A stretch of 64,000 nt of DNA from an uncultured Eubacteriales bacterium (GTDB taxonomy: Bacteria; Bacillota; Clostridia; Christensenellales; Aristaeellaceae). The position numbers were made by a program, and so were the translations under genes. The stretch is taken from contig CACWHI010000001.1 in the NCBI GenBank assembly GCA_902760595.1, positions 188,963 to 252,962 on the forward strand. The letters run 5' to 3'. The notes beneath the pieces are model-generated. The model made no database searches, was not told the origin of the DNA, and saw nothing but the letters and a program-made list of their open reading frames with translations. The number at the start of each line of letters is the position of its first letter. The stretch's first letter is position 1. This document shows positions 29,836-39,023 of this stretch, piece by piece.

Positions 29836-31608
29836 TCAGTTGCTGGTAAAGCTGTTGGTCACACGGCTGACAACCCCATCGGTCAGGTAATAGCTCAGTA
29901 CGATGGTCGCGGGATACTCGGGATCGACATAGGTGTAATCGATGCGCTTCTGTCCGTTGCTCAGGATATTGATCTTGCCGTAGCAGCGCTCCTTGGAATC
30001 TGAATACAGGCTGCGGGTCCCGTCCTGGTTGTTTTTTTGTCCGAGATCGCGGAAGAGCTCCGTGACCTCTGTTTCCTTCATGCCGATCCTGGTATTTCGC
30101 GGCATCCGCATGCTGGATGAAGTCGTGTCGATATAATAGAGCAGGGTCCCGCTTTCCGCCACATAGAAGCGCGCTTCGCCCCAGGCGTAGGTGAGCCTGG
30201 AGCAGGTGCCGCGGATGGCGGTGTCGGTGATGCTCTCTTCCTTCAGGGGTTTTCCGTATTTGCTGACGAACTGGTTGTAGGTCGTTTTCATCAGCTGCGC
30301 GCCTTCGATGGGATCATCCATGTAGCGGTAATACTTCTTGAAGGGGATATCGATCTGGAGCTCTACGGACATTTCGTTGGATACCTTGCCGTAGCTGTTG
30401 ACGGCGACGGCACGTACCGTGATCTTGCCGCCAGGCAGAAGGATGCCGTCCTCGTCATAGATCGGGGAATTGATGGTCGGAGCGGTATTGTCGATCGTAT
30501 AGTAAAAGGTGACATTCGGGTCGTCCCCGACGTTTCTCAGGCGGATGCGCTGGCGCTGAACGTAGCGCCCGGGAGCCAGGGAGGCTTTCGGCGCGTCAGG
30601 CGATGGGTAGGTGATCACGTATTTGGCGTTGAGCTCGTCACTGACGAGCTCGGTAGAAACGCAAACGGCCCGGATCGTCCAGCCGCCCTCAGTCAGGTGG
30701 ATCGGTTCCTCATAGAGCTTGCCATCCTCCGGGAGCGAGCCTTCATCCCCGATCAGGTAATAGATATCGTTGCCTTCGGGACTGATCAGCTCGACATCCT
30801 GGTCCTTTTTATAGCGGCCGGCGCCGACCTTTTCGGAAACGGTGGGCGCTTCCGGGATCATCTCGAGACGTTCGGTTTCAAACGAACTGAGCTTCGTGTT
30901 TTCATACGCCAGCTTCAGGAACTGGGAAGCTTCCATGTTCCGCCCCTGGGCGCGCATCAGGCGCAGGATGTTCTGGTAAGCGATCGGGTTGGTCTTATCC
31001 AGCTTTTCATACATCAGGGTATACAGCCGCTCCGCGTCGGCGGGCCGCTCGGCCGCTTCGTAGGCCTCGCACAGCTGCTGGAGGCGGTCATATATATCGT
31101 CGCGGTCCGGATCCTTGGCGTAGGCCTCTTCCTCGATCATGATGGCGCGCTCGATGTATCCCTGGTCCATGTATTCCTCGCCGATGTCCCACATGGCGGA
31201 AGCGTCGGCCTCATAGCCCATGCGCGCCAGGATCATCTGGCCCGGATGGGTGAGACGAAGGAACACGTATCCGCCGACCACCGTGAAAACCACCAGCACC
31301 AGCAGGACGGTGAACAGCATCGCCCAGTTGATATTGGTACGCTTTCTCGGGGGGTGGACAACGATCGTCTGCTGGCCCATGGCGGCGTGATCCGCACGGT
31401 CACGGTCATCCAGCTTGTCTGTATACTCATCTGCGGGCTTATGCTCGGAACCGACCGCGTTTTCTGTCGGCTGCGGGCGTCCGCGGCCCTGGCGGATCGC
31501 TGCCGTGCCTCGGTTCAGGTCGCGCACGGGCAGCATGGCGCCGCAGGCATGGCAGATCAGCTCGCCTTCGGCGGCAACGGTTCCGCAGTGCTCACATACT
31601 ACTACCAT
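29836..31608 (-). CDS. Zinc-ribbon, single-pass membrane protein with TPR-like and chitobiase-type beta domains
   Basis: 590-residue protein that I can describe only by domains. An N-terminal zinc ribbon (Cys pairs 'CEHCG' and 'CHACG', residues 6-24) is followed by a charged linker and one membrane helix (about 93-115). Helical TPR-like repeats follow (about 130-250). Next come two chitobiase C-terminal-like (CHB_HEX_C) beta segments (about 265-420; 'FYYTIDNTAPTINSPIYDEDG'), then an SmpA/OmlA-like tail ('GMKETEVTELFRDLG'). The zinc ribbon would be cytosolic and the rest extracellular. The role is unknown; the coupled TPR and HEAT genes suggest a scaffold. Confidence 0.7.
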   Translation of the reverse strand: MVVVCEHCGTVAAEGELICHACGAMLPVRDLNRGTAAIRQGRGRPQPTENAVGSEHKPADEYTDKLDDRDRADHAAMGQQTIVVHPPRKRTNINWAMLFTVLLVLVVFTVVGGYVFLRLTHPGQMILARMGYEADASAMWDIGEEYMDQGYIERAIMIEEEAYAKDPDRDDIYDRLQQLCEAYEAAERPADAERLYTLMYEKLDKTNPIAYQNILRLMRAQGRNMEASQFLKLAYENTKLSSFETERLEMIPEAPTVSEKVGAGRYKKDQDVELISPEGNDIYYLIGDEGSLPEDGKLYEEPIHLTEGGWTIRAVCVSTELVSDELNAKYVITYPSPDAPKASLAPGRYVQRQRIRLRNVGDDPNVTFYYTIDNTAPTINSPIYDEDGILLPGGKITVRAVAVNSYGKVSNEMSVELQIDIPFKKYYRYMDDPIEGAQLMKTTYNQFVSKYGKPLKEESITDTAIRGTCSRLTYAWGEARFYVAESGTLLYYIDTTSSSMRMPRNTRIGMKETEVTELFRDLGQKNNQDGTRSLYSDSKERCYGKINILSNGQKRIDYTYVDPEYPATIVLSYYLTDGVVSRVTNSFTSN

Positions 31609-31646
31609 TTTGTTCTCCTCGGTTGCGGGTAAGCTGGAGGCTTATA

Positions 31647-32501
31647 TCAGTCACGGTCCTGCAGCAGGCGCAGGGAATCGTATTCCGGGTCGCCTTCGGC
31701 GAAGCTGCGCTTTGGCGCCGAGCCTCCCAGCGCTTCGATGGCGCTGCGCAGCTCGATATAGAGAAGATATCCGGTCTCCTGACTGAGCGCGGCCTGCTTC
31801 AGAACAGGCAGTGCGGAGGAACGGCCGAATCTTGCCAGGATCGGGGCGAGATGGATGCGCAGGTCGGGCTCCTGCTCAAACAGCCGGATCGCCTTTGACA
31901 CCATATCGCCATTGCCTTTGCCGCGCGACAGGATCGACAGGAACGCGGTTTTGCCATGGGACGTCGCCTGGTCGTAAGCGTTCTTGATCGTATGAATGTG
32001 ATCAGCGCTCAGGCTCTCTTCGCTCTCGAGCGTATCGATGGCGTTCTCGGTCAGCTCGTCCTGGCCATCCCAGGAGGCGATCCACTGGATATACACGGGA
32101 TAAGGCACGGAACTGCCGATCTCGCGCAAAAGGGAGATCACATGCATCCGGAGCTCCGAGGGCTGGCCGGCGTCCTGCAGCAGTCTGAGCAGGGGAGCAA
32201 CAGAAGCGCTCCCCAGGTCAGAAATCCGGTTCAGCAGCATATCTGGCACATTGATGTCCTGACGAACGTATTCGGTCAGCCAGTCAGTCAGCAGCTGCGG
32301 ATCGTCATAGCGTTCAAAGAACATGCCCGGCTTTTCCCCGTTCAGGAAATCTGCCGGCGTATCCAGAAACTCCTGATAGACGTCCGGAACACAGTCCTCC
32401 ATTTCGTCATAGGTGCGAAAACGTCCGAAGTTCTGCTCGTACCACTGCTGGAGGTATTTTGAGAATTCAGTGTCAAAATCATAGAGTCTGAAATCAGGCA
32501 T
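31647..32501 (-). CDS. HEAT-repeat-like protein of unknown function
   Basis: 284 residues, cytoplasmic, no signal or membrane segment. Alpha-helical throughout, with HEAT-like helical pairs ('SVAPLLRLLQDAGQPSELRMHVISLLREIG', 'RFGRSSALPVLKQAALSQETG', 'YIELRSAIEALGG'). Its start overlaps the TPR gene by eight bases. I do not recognise a specific family. Likely a protein-protein interaction module working with the TPR neighbour. Confidence 0.65.
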   Translation of the reverse strand: MPDFRLYDFDTEFSKYLQQWYEQNFGRFRTYDEMEDCVPDVYQEFLDTPADFLNGEKPGMFFERYDDPQLLTDWLTEYVRQDINVPDMLLNRISDLGSASVAPLLRLLQDAGQPSELRMHVISLLREIGSSVPYPVYIQWIASWDGQDELTENAIDTLESEESLSADHIHTIKNAYDQATSHGKTAFLSILSRGKGNGDMVSKAIRLFEQEPDLRIHLAPILARFGRSSALPVLKQAALSQETGYLLYIELRSAIEALGGSAPKRSFAEGDPEYDSLRLLQDRD

Positions 32502-33843
32502 GATGATCCCCTTTCTTATCAGAGAGGAGGCCGGTCAGGTATCTCCTCATGCGCCTGATGCGGCGCGGATAATGCGTCATGGGCCACAAGGCCGGCTCCG
32601 CAGGCAGGTCGTCGATACCGAGCCGGAGGCAGAGCGTCTGGTAAAAAGCGTTTGGCCAAAGGCTCTGGCGGTCGCACAGGCGCCTTTGAAGCGGACTCAG
32701 GCTTTCCCAAAGGCGGCCGACAAGGCCGGATACGTCTTTGTACGAAGCAGCCCCGCCCATGCTGATCGTCAGGCCGTGAATGAGACGCCGGAGAGCGCCG
32801 TCACCTTCAGGCCGCGATGAATACACAAGCTCATTGATCAGCGCGTCGTCGTCGGGAATACGGCAGAACGGAATGGGGCCGTAGCCGAGGATACACAGCG
32901 CCGTCTTACCATCACGGTCATCAGGGTCCCTGTCCAGGATCGCGTTCAGGTAACGGAGCGCTTCGTGCAGGTGGCCTGAATTGGCTTCGACCGCGGAAAG
33001 GACATACAGTAGATCGTTGGAATCCGGTGATTTCCGAAGCTCTTCTTTAAGAGCCGCGCGGATGGTATCGGTTTCCTTCATGAAGAAAGCTGCCGAGGCC
33101 GCGATGCCCCATTCGCGTGAGGTGCGGATGAGCGGGAGCGCCCGGGAAAAGGCAAAAGAGGCTTCCTGTCTTCTGCTGAGCGCCGCGTAGCTTTGCGCGA
33201 GCAGAAGCCAGATGGAAGGCTGTTCGTGTATGTAAAGAAGGGCCCTGCGCAGAAAACGGATCGCTTCCGTATACTGCTTACGGTAGAAGAGCACTTCGCC
33301 CAGTAGGGCGTCCGCTTCCGGGCAGATGCCCCGGCGCAGGGCGAGACGAAGGCGCATTTCCGCTTTCATCAGGTCGCCTGCCTGTACTTCGGCCAGGGCT
33401 CGCTCATAGTGGGACCAGGCGCGCTGTGAGCGGCGGAAAGTGCTCGGTTCGGACCATGGATAATCGCTCAGAAGATCCTGTATTTCGTCAGCCAGGGCGA
33501 AGTCGGCGGTTTTCTTGAGCGCCAGCGCCAGCGCCTGCTCACCCAGTTCCTCGTCCATGGCTGCCAGGGCGGTCATGCCAAGCCAGTAATATGCCTTGGC
33601 GTTCGAGGGGTCGTCCCGCAGGAGATCGACGGCAATGCGCCTGGCAGCGGAAAAACAGCCCATCTGATAGAAGTTTTCCGCCATCTGCAGCGCGATGCCG
33701 GATTGCCGGGTCTGTTCATAGGCCCGTCGGTAGAGGAAAGCGGCCAGCGCGTGCTCGGCGTTGTTTTTCCGCTTTCCGGCACGTCTCATCCAGTATTCCG
33801 GCGAGTGGTCAAAGGGAACCAGGTTATCACGCGGCTGGCTCAT
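32494..33843 (-). CDS. Tetratricopeptide-repeat protein
   Basis: 449 residues, cytoplasmic. Several TPR motifs are visible: 'ALAAFLYRRAYEQTRQSGIALQMAENFYQMGCF', 'SNAKAYYWLGMTALA', 'CPEADALLGEVLFYRKQYTEAIRFLRRAL', 'SIWLLLAQSYAALSRRQEASFAFSRAL' and 'NDLLYVLSAVEANSGHLHEALRYLNAIL'. No catalytic domain. It overlaps hslO by four bases (ATGA) and the HEAT gene by eight, so the three are translationally coupled. Partner unknown. Confidence 0.7.
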   Translation of the reverse strand: MSQPRDNLVPFDHSPEYWMRRAGKRKNNAEHALAAFLYRRAYEQTRQSGIALQMAENFYQMGCFSAARRIAVDLLRDDPSNAKAYYWLGMTALAAMDEELGEQALALALKKTADFALADEIQDLLSDYPWSEPSTFRRSQRAWSHYERALAEVQAGDLMKAEMRLRLALRRGICPEADALLGEVLFYRKQYTEAIRFLRRALLYIHEQPSIWLLLAQSYAALSRRQEASFAFSRALPLIRTSREWGIAASAAFFMKETDTIRAALKEELRKSPDSNDLLYVLSAVEANSGHLHEALRYLNAILDRDPDDRDGKTALCILGYGPIPFCRIPDDDALINELVYSSRPEGDGALRRLIHGLTISMGGAASYKDVSGLVGRLWESLSPLQRRLCDRQSLWPNAFYQTLCLRLGIDDLPAEPALWPMTHYPRRIRRMRRYLTGLLSDKKGDHHA

Positions 33844-34721
33844 GCTTCCTCCAGAAGTCGGCGGATATCATCTTCGGAAAACACGCGCGCTTTACGGCAG
33901 AAATGGCAGGTCAGCGTGGCGTAACCATCCGTTTTCAGGATATCCTCCAGCTCTTCCCGGCCCAGCGCCGCCAGCGCGCGCTCCATCCGCTCCCTGCTGC
34001 AGTCACAGCGATATACCAGGGGCTCGCGCTGGACGATCACGGGGGACAGTCCGTCAAACCACAGGTCGATCAGGCGGTCGAGCGGCTGGTCGGCCAGTTC
34101 GCGGCTGATATCCGCAAACAGCATGCTTCGCAGCTCAAGCTGGTTCAGCGTTTCCTCAGAGCAGCCGGGTAGTGTCTGTACCAGGATGCCGCCGGTGGAG
34201 AGAGGTTCGCCCTCATATACCCGCGCGCCCAAAGCTACCAGCGAGGGAACCTGCTCCGATGCGGTATAGTACTGGGCGAAGTCTTCAGCGATCTCGCCGG
34301 AGACCAGATTGACCTGGCCAACATATGGACGGTCCATTCCCAGGTCCTTGACGACCGATAGGCGGCCGTGCTTGCCTACCAGCGTGCCTACGTCGAGATG
34401 CCCGTCAGCCCGTGGCGGCACGTCTGCCTGTGGATACTCGGCAGTGACCTTGACGGCGTTCTGCATGCCGACAGCCGTCATTTTGCCGAGAGGACCGTTG
34501 CCCGCTATGGTGACGGTCACGGAATCCGTTGGATTCTTCATGACCGCAGAGAGCATTAGGGTGCCGCTCATCAGCCTGGACATCGCGGCGCAGGCGGTGT
34601 TGGAAGGGTGATGAATGCGGGCGGCTTCGGCTGAAAGCCGGGTCGTGCGGCAGAGCAGACCCCGGGCCTGACCATCCATCAGGGTAAAGTGCAGCATTTC
34701 ATCGTTGAAAAACTGGTTCAT
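33840..34721 (-). CDS. hslO: Redox-regulated chaperone Hsp33
   Basis: Holdase activated by oxidation. 293 residues: N-terminal core ('AARIHHPSNTACAAMSRLMSGTLMLSA', 'VTVTIAGNGPLGKMTAV') and C-terminal zinc-binding redox switch with CxC near 237-239 ('YRCDCSRERM') and CxxC near 271-274 ('CHFCRK'). All four cysteines are present. It is coupled by ATGA overlaps with the methyltransferase upstream and the TPR gene downstream. Confidence 0.96.
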   Translation of the reverse strand: MNQFFNDEMLHFTLMDGQARGLLCRTTRLSAEAARIHHPSNTACAAMSRLMSGTLMLSAVMKNPTDSVTVTIAGNGPLGKMTAVGMQNAVKVTAEYPQADVPPRADGHLDVGTLVGKHGRLSVVKDLGMDRPYVGQVNLVSGEIAEDFAQYYTASEQVPSLVALGARVYEGEPLSTGGILVQTLPGCSEETLNQLELRSMLFADISRELADQPLDRLIDLWFDGLSPVIVQREPLVYRCDCSRERMERALAALGREELEDILKTDGYATLTCHFCRKARVFSEDDIRRLLEEA

Positions 34722-35476
34722 GGATCAGTAATACTCCTTTTTTGTGCGATTATGTGCCAACGAAGGCAATCCGGCTCCGGGTCCGTCATCGTTCGGTCGC
34801 CGAAGATCTGAACGTTGCTGAATCCGGCTGCGTTCAGCGAGGAGAACAGCTCGTCACGTTCATAGGCGCGCTGGCGCTGGTCCTCCTGGATCCGGCGGTA
34901 CATTCCGGACGCTTCTTCCGCGAAGATATCGAGATGGATATCCAGAACGCGTTTCTCAGCCTGTAATTCCCCCTGCCAGACATACACCAGCTGATCCTCG
35001 CTGGCGGTAAATATGCGGTCTCCGAGCGCGCTAGACAGCTTGTACGGCGTTGATACGTCAAAGGCCAGCACGCCGCCCGGCTTCAGGGAATCGTAAGCCC
35101 GTCTGAGGAAAGAACGCAGGTCCGTATCATCCAGTAGATAGTTCACTCCGTCGCAGGTGGCGAGGATGGCGTCCACCGGGCGCTGAACACAGAGCCTTCG
35201 CATGTCCATCCGGATGAACGGGATACTGACGCCCCGTTCCCTGGCTTTCTGCTGCGCCAGGTTCAGCATTTGCTCACTCAGGTCCATGCCGGTCATCCTG
35301 TAACCGAGAAGGGCCAGGGGAATCGTCAGGCTGCCGGTGCCACAGGCGCACTCGATACAGCGCGCGCCGGGCTTGACATTATAAACATCAAGGAGCCCGG
35401 CATAATACCGGGCCCACGCCTCATAGGGGACGTCACTCATCAAACGGTCATAAGCGTAAGCAAAGTCTGTATACAT
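34718..35476 (-). CDS. Class I SAM-dependent methyltransferase
   Basis: 252 residues. Rossmann methyltransferase motif I 'CIECACGTGSLTIPLALLG' near 40-58, post-I acidic residue in 'MTGMDLSEQML', motif with 'ILATCDGVNYLLDD' and 'LKPGGVLAFDVST'. The 'FAYAYDRLMSDVPYEAWARYY' start is typical of a broadly distributed Firmicutes small-molecule or protein methyltransferase group with unknown substrate. Overlaps hslO by four bases. Confidence 0.85.
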   Translation of the reverse strand: MYTDFAYAYDRLMSDVPYEAWARYYAGLLDVYNVKPGARCIECACGTGSLTIPLALLGYRMTGMDLSEQMLNLAQQKARERGVSIPFIRMDMRRLCVQRPVDAILATCDGVNYLLDDTDLRSFLRRAYDSLKPGGVLAFDVSTPYKLSSALGDRIFTASEDQLVYVWQGELQAEKRVLDIHLDIFAEEASGMYRRIQEDQRQRAYERDELFSSLNAAGFSNVQIFGDRTMTDPEPDCLRWHIIAQKRSITDP

Positions 35477-35502
35477 ATCTGCTCCAAACAGGCGCGCACA
35501 GG

Positions 35503-36552
35503 TTATTCGTTCGTCTGCTCAGACGGCTCCTCATCCTCGTCATCGTCCGTCTCTTCGGATAGACCGCGGTTGATGCGGACGCCTTCGATCTTGCTGTTGA
35601 TGAAGCGGTCAAAGACGGAATTGGTAAAGCTGGCAAAGATGAAGCGTGACAGCGCAATGCCGCAGATGATGTAGTAGGCGCTGATGGCGAGGATCGCGTA
35701 CATGCCGACCCCGGTGAAGAGGATCAGAAGCGCGCAGATGGCGACAGGAACCAGGCATACCAGCCGGAAACCGAGGGTCTGAGGCAGCCTGCCGACGCCG
35801 AGCATCAGGCCGTTTTTAACGAGCTGCCCGAAGGTCATTTTGTAGCTGACCATCAGCGGGTAGAAGAACACCAGGCCGAGCCACCACACGAATCCCAAGA
35901 GCATCACCAGCATCTGCGGGACCATGAAGATCACGCTCCGCTGCGCCATTTCACCGTAAAAGTGATAGCATACATACATGATCGCAGGGAAAACGGAGGT
36001 GATCGCGGAGATACCGAGCGCCTGCTTCCAATTGTCCTTGACGGCGTCCTTGAAATCGCTCCAGATGAAGGCGTGCTCGTCGCGCGCCCAGTTCCGGCAG
36101 ACGTAGGCGATACCGGCTTCCACGGGGCCAGTGATCAGAATAGCTGGGATCAGGAACAGAACGACGCTCCAGAGGCATGCCTGGGTCAGCTCACGGGAAT
36201 AGCGGCCGAGCTCGAAGACGCCGTCGACGGTATACTTGTTATAAACCTCGACGATGGCCGGCGTGAACATTTCGTCAGTAATTTCCGTACCGTTGAGCAG
36301 GGCATCCTGGTAAGAGATCGCGTTGCTCCAGCTGGAAAGCAGGTTCATGACGTTGATCAGGATCACCAGCAGGTACGGCAGAAACGCGACCAGGGTCATC
36401 AGGTTCAGCCGCGTCAGGGCGGAAAAACGGACGCGGAGCATGGCCCAGAACAGTTCCCACCGGTTCTTGGGCAGATCGTCGGGCGTAAAGTCACCCTTTC
36501 CGCTCTTGCCGTAAAAGTAGCCGTTCATCAGTTTACCAAACATCAGTGACAT
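35503..36552 (-). CDS. YesL/DUF624-like multi-pass membrane protein
   Basis: 349 residues with about five to six hydrophobic helices (roughly 50-75, 135-160, 195-220, 230-255, 280-320) and a charged acidic tail. The N-terminal 'LPKNRWELFWAMLRVRFSALTRLNLM' and the middle 'GPVEAGIAYVCRNWARDEHAFIWSDFKDAVKDNWKQAL' pattern resembles YesL/DUF624 proteins of Firmicutes, which I offer tentatively. Function unknown. It lies between pilT and the methyltransferase gene. Confidence 0.6.
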   Translation of the reverse strand: MSLMFGKLMNGYFYGKSGKGDFTPDDLPKNRWELFWAMLRVRFSALTRLNLMTLVAFLPYLLVILINVMNLLSSWSNAISYQDALLNGTEITDEMFTPAIVEVYNKYTVDGVFELGRYSRELTQACLWSVVLFLIPAILITGPVEAGIAYVCRNWARDEHAFIWSDFKDAVKDNWKQALGISAITSVFPAIMYVCYHFYGEMAQRSVIFMVPQMLVMLLGFVWWLGLVFFYPLMVSYKMTFGQLVKNGLMLGVGRLPQTLGFRLVCLVPVAICALLILFTGVGMYAILAISAYYIICGIALSRFIFASFTNSVFDRFINSKIEGVRINRGLSEETDDDEDEEPSEQTNE

Positions 36553-36599
36553 CTCCTGAAGAAAGATTATTCAAGCGCCGGACGCAGCGCGGCCGCGCA

Positions 36600-37649
36600 T
36601 CAGATACGCTTGGAAAGCGTCTCCGGATTCGCTGAATGCAGCAGCGCGATATCCCGGCTGATCTTCTTTTCGCGCACCAGGCGCATCAGCTCGTTGTCCA
36701 TGGAGATCATGTTTTTGTCGCTTCCGCCATAGATCACATTGTCGATCTGGTGGGTGCGGCCGTCGCGGATCATATTCTGGATGGCGGCATTGACGGTCAT
36801 GACCTCAAACACGGGGGTGCGTCCGCCGTCAAGCGTCGGCACGAGCCGCTGAGAAACCACAGCTTTCAGTACCATCGAGAGCTGTACGCGGATCTGCGCC
36901 TGCTGCTCCGCCGGAAAGGTATCGATGATGCGGTCCACGGTCTTGGCGGCGCCGATGGTGTGCAGGGAGCTGAGCAGAAGGTGACCGGTCTCCGCCGCGG
37001 TGATCGCTGTGCGGATAGTGTCCAGGTCGCGCATTTCGCCAAGCATGATCACGTCCGGCGCCTGGCGCAGCGCGGCGCGCAGCGCCCGCGAGAACGTGGA
37101 CGCGTCATTGGGGACCTCGCGCTGTGATACCAGGGACAGCTTATGGCGGTGCAGGTACTCGATCGGGTCCTCGATCGTGACGATGTGGTTCTGCCGGGTC
37201 GAGTTGATCCGGTCCACCATGCAGGCGAGCGTCGTGGATTTGCCACTGCCGGCAGGCCCCGTGACAAGGATCATGCCGCTGCGCTGCTGGGCAAGCTCCA
37301 TGACCAGCGCGGGAATGTGCATGGATTCCGGATCGGGAAGATCGAAATTGACGATCCTGCAGATCGCCGCCGTCGTACCGCGCTGCCGGTAAGCGTTGCA
37401 GCGGAAACGGCTGACGTTCAGGATCGCGAAGGAAAAATCATCGTCACCGTTCTGTCTGAGCAGCTCATAATCGCGGTGCGCCAGGTCATACATGGTCTTG
37501 ACCAGGGTTTCAGCGGCATTGGGGGAAAGCCGGTCGCCGATCTGCTTCATCTGGCCGGAAACCTTGACTGTTACAGGAGCTCCGGGTACGATGAATATAT
37601 CGGATCCTTCCCAGGATACTGCCTGTTTCAGCAATTCGCTCAGTTCCAT
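36600..37649 (-). CDS. pilT: PilT-type retraction ATPase
   Basis: Hexameric secretion ATPase of the PilT class, powering pilus retraction. 349 residues. Walker A 'GPAGSGKST' near residues 130-138, Asp-box 'IEDPIEYLHRHKL', Walker B region 'APDVIMLGEMRDLDTIRTAITAAETGHLLLSSLHT' and the PilT-type 'RIIDTFPAEQQAQIRVQLSMVLKAVVSQRLVP'. The tetracysteine zinc motif of PilB-type assembly ATPases is absent. Its start overlaps the upstream small gene by ten bases. No PilB-type ATPase is seen in the window. Confidence 0.93.
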   Translation of the reverse strand: MELSELLKQAVSWEGSDIFIVPGAPVTVKVSGQMKQIGDRLSPNAAETLVKTMYDLAHRDYELLRQNGDDDFSFAILNVSRFRCNAYRQRGTTAAICRIVNFDLPDPESMHIPALVMELAQQRSGMILVTGPAGSGKSTTLACMVDRINSTRQNHIVTIEDPIEYLHRHKLSLVSQREVPNDASTFSRALRAALRQAPDVIMLGEMRDLDTIRTAITAAETGHLLLSSLHTIGAAKTVDRIIDTFPAEQQAQIRVQLSMVLKAVVSQRLVPTLDGGRTPVFEVMTVNAAIQNMIRDGRTHQIDNVIYGGSDKNMISMDNELMRLVREKKISRDIALLHSANPETLSKRI

Positions 37650-38083
37650 ATCGTTTCATCTCCGGTTTCGGAGGTCAGGCTGTGAAGCAGCCACGTGGTG
37701 CCTCCGGTACTAAAATCATTGATGTAGAGCCTGCAGCGCAGGGTGCGCGTACCGTCCGTGACAGAATAGCTGAGTTCGTTTCCCTCAAGCGTTACGTCAT
37801 CCGGCAGACGCTCTCTGATATGATTCAGATAAGCTTCGTTGGAATCGGCGGTCTGGCGGCATTCAGAGAGGAGCCCGCCGATCTCGGCCAGCCGCTCCTC
37901 GGCTTTCTGATTCAGCGCGTACTGCGCCTGCACGACCTGTATGCTGCGGGCACTGAGGCCGCGGTCGTTCCTCGCGGACAGCAGGGAGAGCATGCCCAGC
38001 ACCGTCATGCTGAGAACCACGAAGATCAGAATCAGGGAGGAGGCTCCCGGCCCGAAGGATAAGGCGCTCGTTCTCTTCTTCAT
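37640..38083 (-). CDS. Small membrane protein of the pilus cluster
   Basis: 147 residues, one N-terminal membrane helix (about 12-36; 'SSLILIFVVLSMTVLGMLSLLSA') followed by a helical and then beta-rich extracytoplasmic part. The overall shape (helix plus soluble head) fits a pseudopilin or PilX-like minor component, but there is no clear prepilin cleavage motif. Overlaps pilT by ten and the upstream gene by four bases. Not recognised as a named family. Confidence 0.65.
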   Translation of the reverse strand: MKKRTSALSFGPGASSLILIFVVLSMTVLGMLSLLSARNDRGLSARSIQVVQAQYALNQKAEERLAEIGGLLSECRQTADSNEAYLNHIRERLPDDVTLEGNELSYSVTDGTRTLRCRLYINDFSTGGTTWLLHSLTSETGDETIWN

Positions 38084-38484
38084 GGCGCGGCCTCCACATA
38101 TTTTGCGTTGTTCAGGGTGATCAGGTTTTCGTGCGCGGCATTGTCAAAGCTCACGCTGAAGTAGCGCATCGCGCCGGCCTGGGTGGGCTTCTCGCTGATC
38201 ATGACCGTGATGGTATTTTTGGAATCATCATCGGCTTTGCTCCAGGTATTCCCGGAAAGGATAAAGCCGTGATCCTTCAGAAACGCTTCCGGATCATCGG
38301 CAGCGTAGAGCTGATCCGTGAGGTTCTGCGCTTCGTTCAGCGTCCCGATCATCTGTCCGGAATCGCGCGACTGCTTTTCTGCCGTCGTGAAAACCTGCAA
38401 AAGCACTGTGGCCGCCAGCATGAAAAACATGATGACGATCAGGAGCTCGACCAGCAGCGCATTGCTGTGATTGCCTGATTTCAT
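38080..38484 (-). CDS. Pseudopilin-like protein
   Basis: 134 residues. After a short charged start there is a hydrophobic helix with an embedded acidic residue, 'NALLVELLIVIMFFMLAATVLLQVFTTAEKQS', the arrangement of type IV prepilins (Glu five residues after the cleavage point). The exact prepilin-peptidase Gly is not in the usual position. The soluble head is 'DSKNTITVMISEKPTQAGAMRYFSVSF'. Overlaps the next gene by four bases. Likely a minor pilin. Confidence 0.65.
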   Translation of the reverse strand: MKSGNHSNALLVELLIVIMFFMLAATVLLQVFTTAEKQSRDSGQMIGTLNEAQNLTDQLYAADDPEAFLKDHGFILSGNTWSKADDDSKNTITVMISEKPTQAGAMRYFSVSFDNAAHENLITLNNAKYVEAAP

Positions 38485-38495
38485 GCTGTCTCCTT

Positions 38496-39023
38496 TTAGT
38501 TTACATAGTCAGAATAGATGGAATGAAGGTAAATGTATACGTCCGTTATTTCGCCGCCTCTGATAAGCTTCGCGTGCATCAGATCGTTTTCGTCGATATC
38601 GAACGTCATGCTGTCGAGAGGGCATACCGTTTCACCGAGGCCGGGCTCGAATCCGACCTCACAATCGACCTCCGCAGTAACGACATATTCGCGAAGGAAG
38701 CCATCATGACAGTAGAGATAGGTCAGCACGCCTTCGCCGTCAAAATACTGCCAGATCTGCAGGAGATCGTTGTTCGGGTCGTTCGAGTCAACGTTCATGA
38801 TCAGATACGCGTCCCGCTTGTCAGTGGAACGGATCATGCTGCGCAGATAGGCCGGCGCGATTCTTTCAGTGTTATGGTCCGTTTGCTGCTGCGCGATATT
38901 ACGGTAGGCCCGGGTGCCGAGGAGCACCATGGTCGTGGAGAATACGGCGAACATCCCCAGCAGAAGGAAAACGAACAGGCCGGATATAGAATGATGGACA
39001 CGGAAATCACGGTGCATGATCAT
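38496..39023 (-). CDS. DUF4860-like membrane-anchored pilus-cluster protein
   Basis: 175 residues, one N-terminal membrane helix (about 14-36; 'GLFVFLLLGMFAVFSTTMVLLG') and a beta-rich extracytoplasmic head. The 'YRNIAQQQTDHNTERIAPAYLRSMIR' segment resembles DUF4860 proteins found in clostridial pilus/type II secretion-like clusters. Overlaps the upstream small gene by four bases. Role presumed minor pilin or assembly factor. Confidence 0.6.
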   Translation of the reverse strand: MIMHRDFRVHHSISGLFVFLLLGMFAVFSTTMVLLGTRAYRNIAQQQTDHNTERIAPAYLRSMIRSTDKRDAYLIMNVDSNDPNNDLLQIWQYFDGEGVLTYLYCHDGFLREYVVTAEVDCEVGFEPGLGETVCPLDSMTFDIDENDLMHAKLIRGGEITDVYIYLHSIYSDYVN

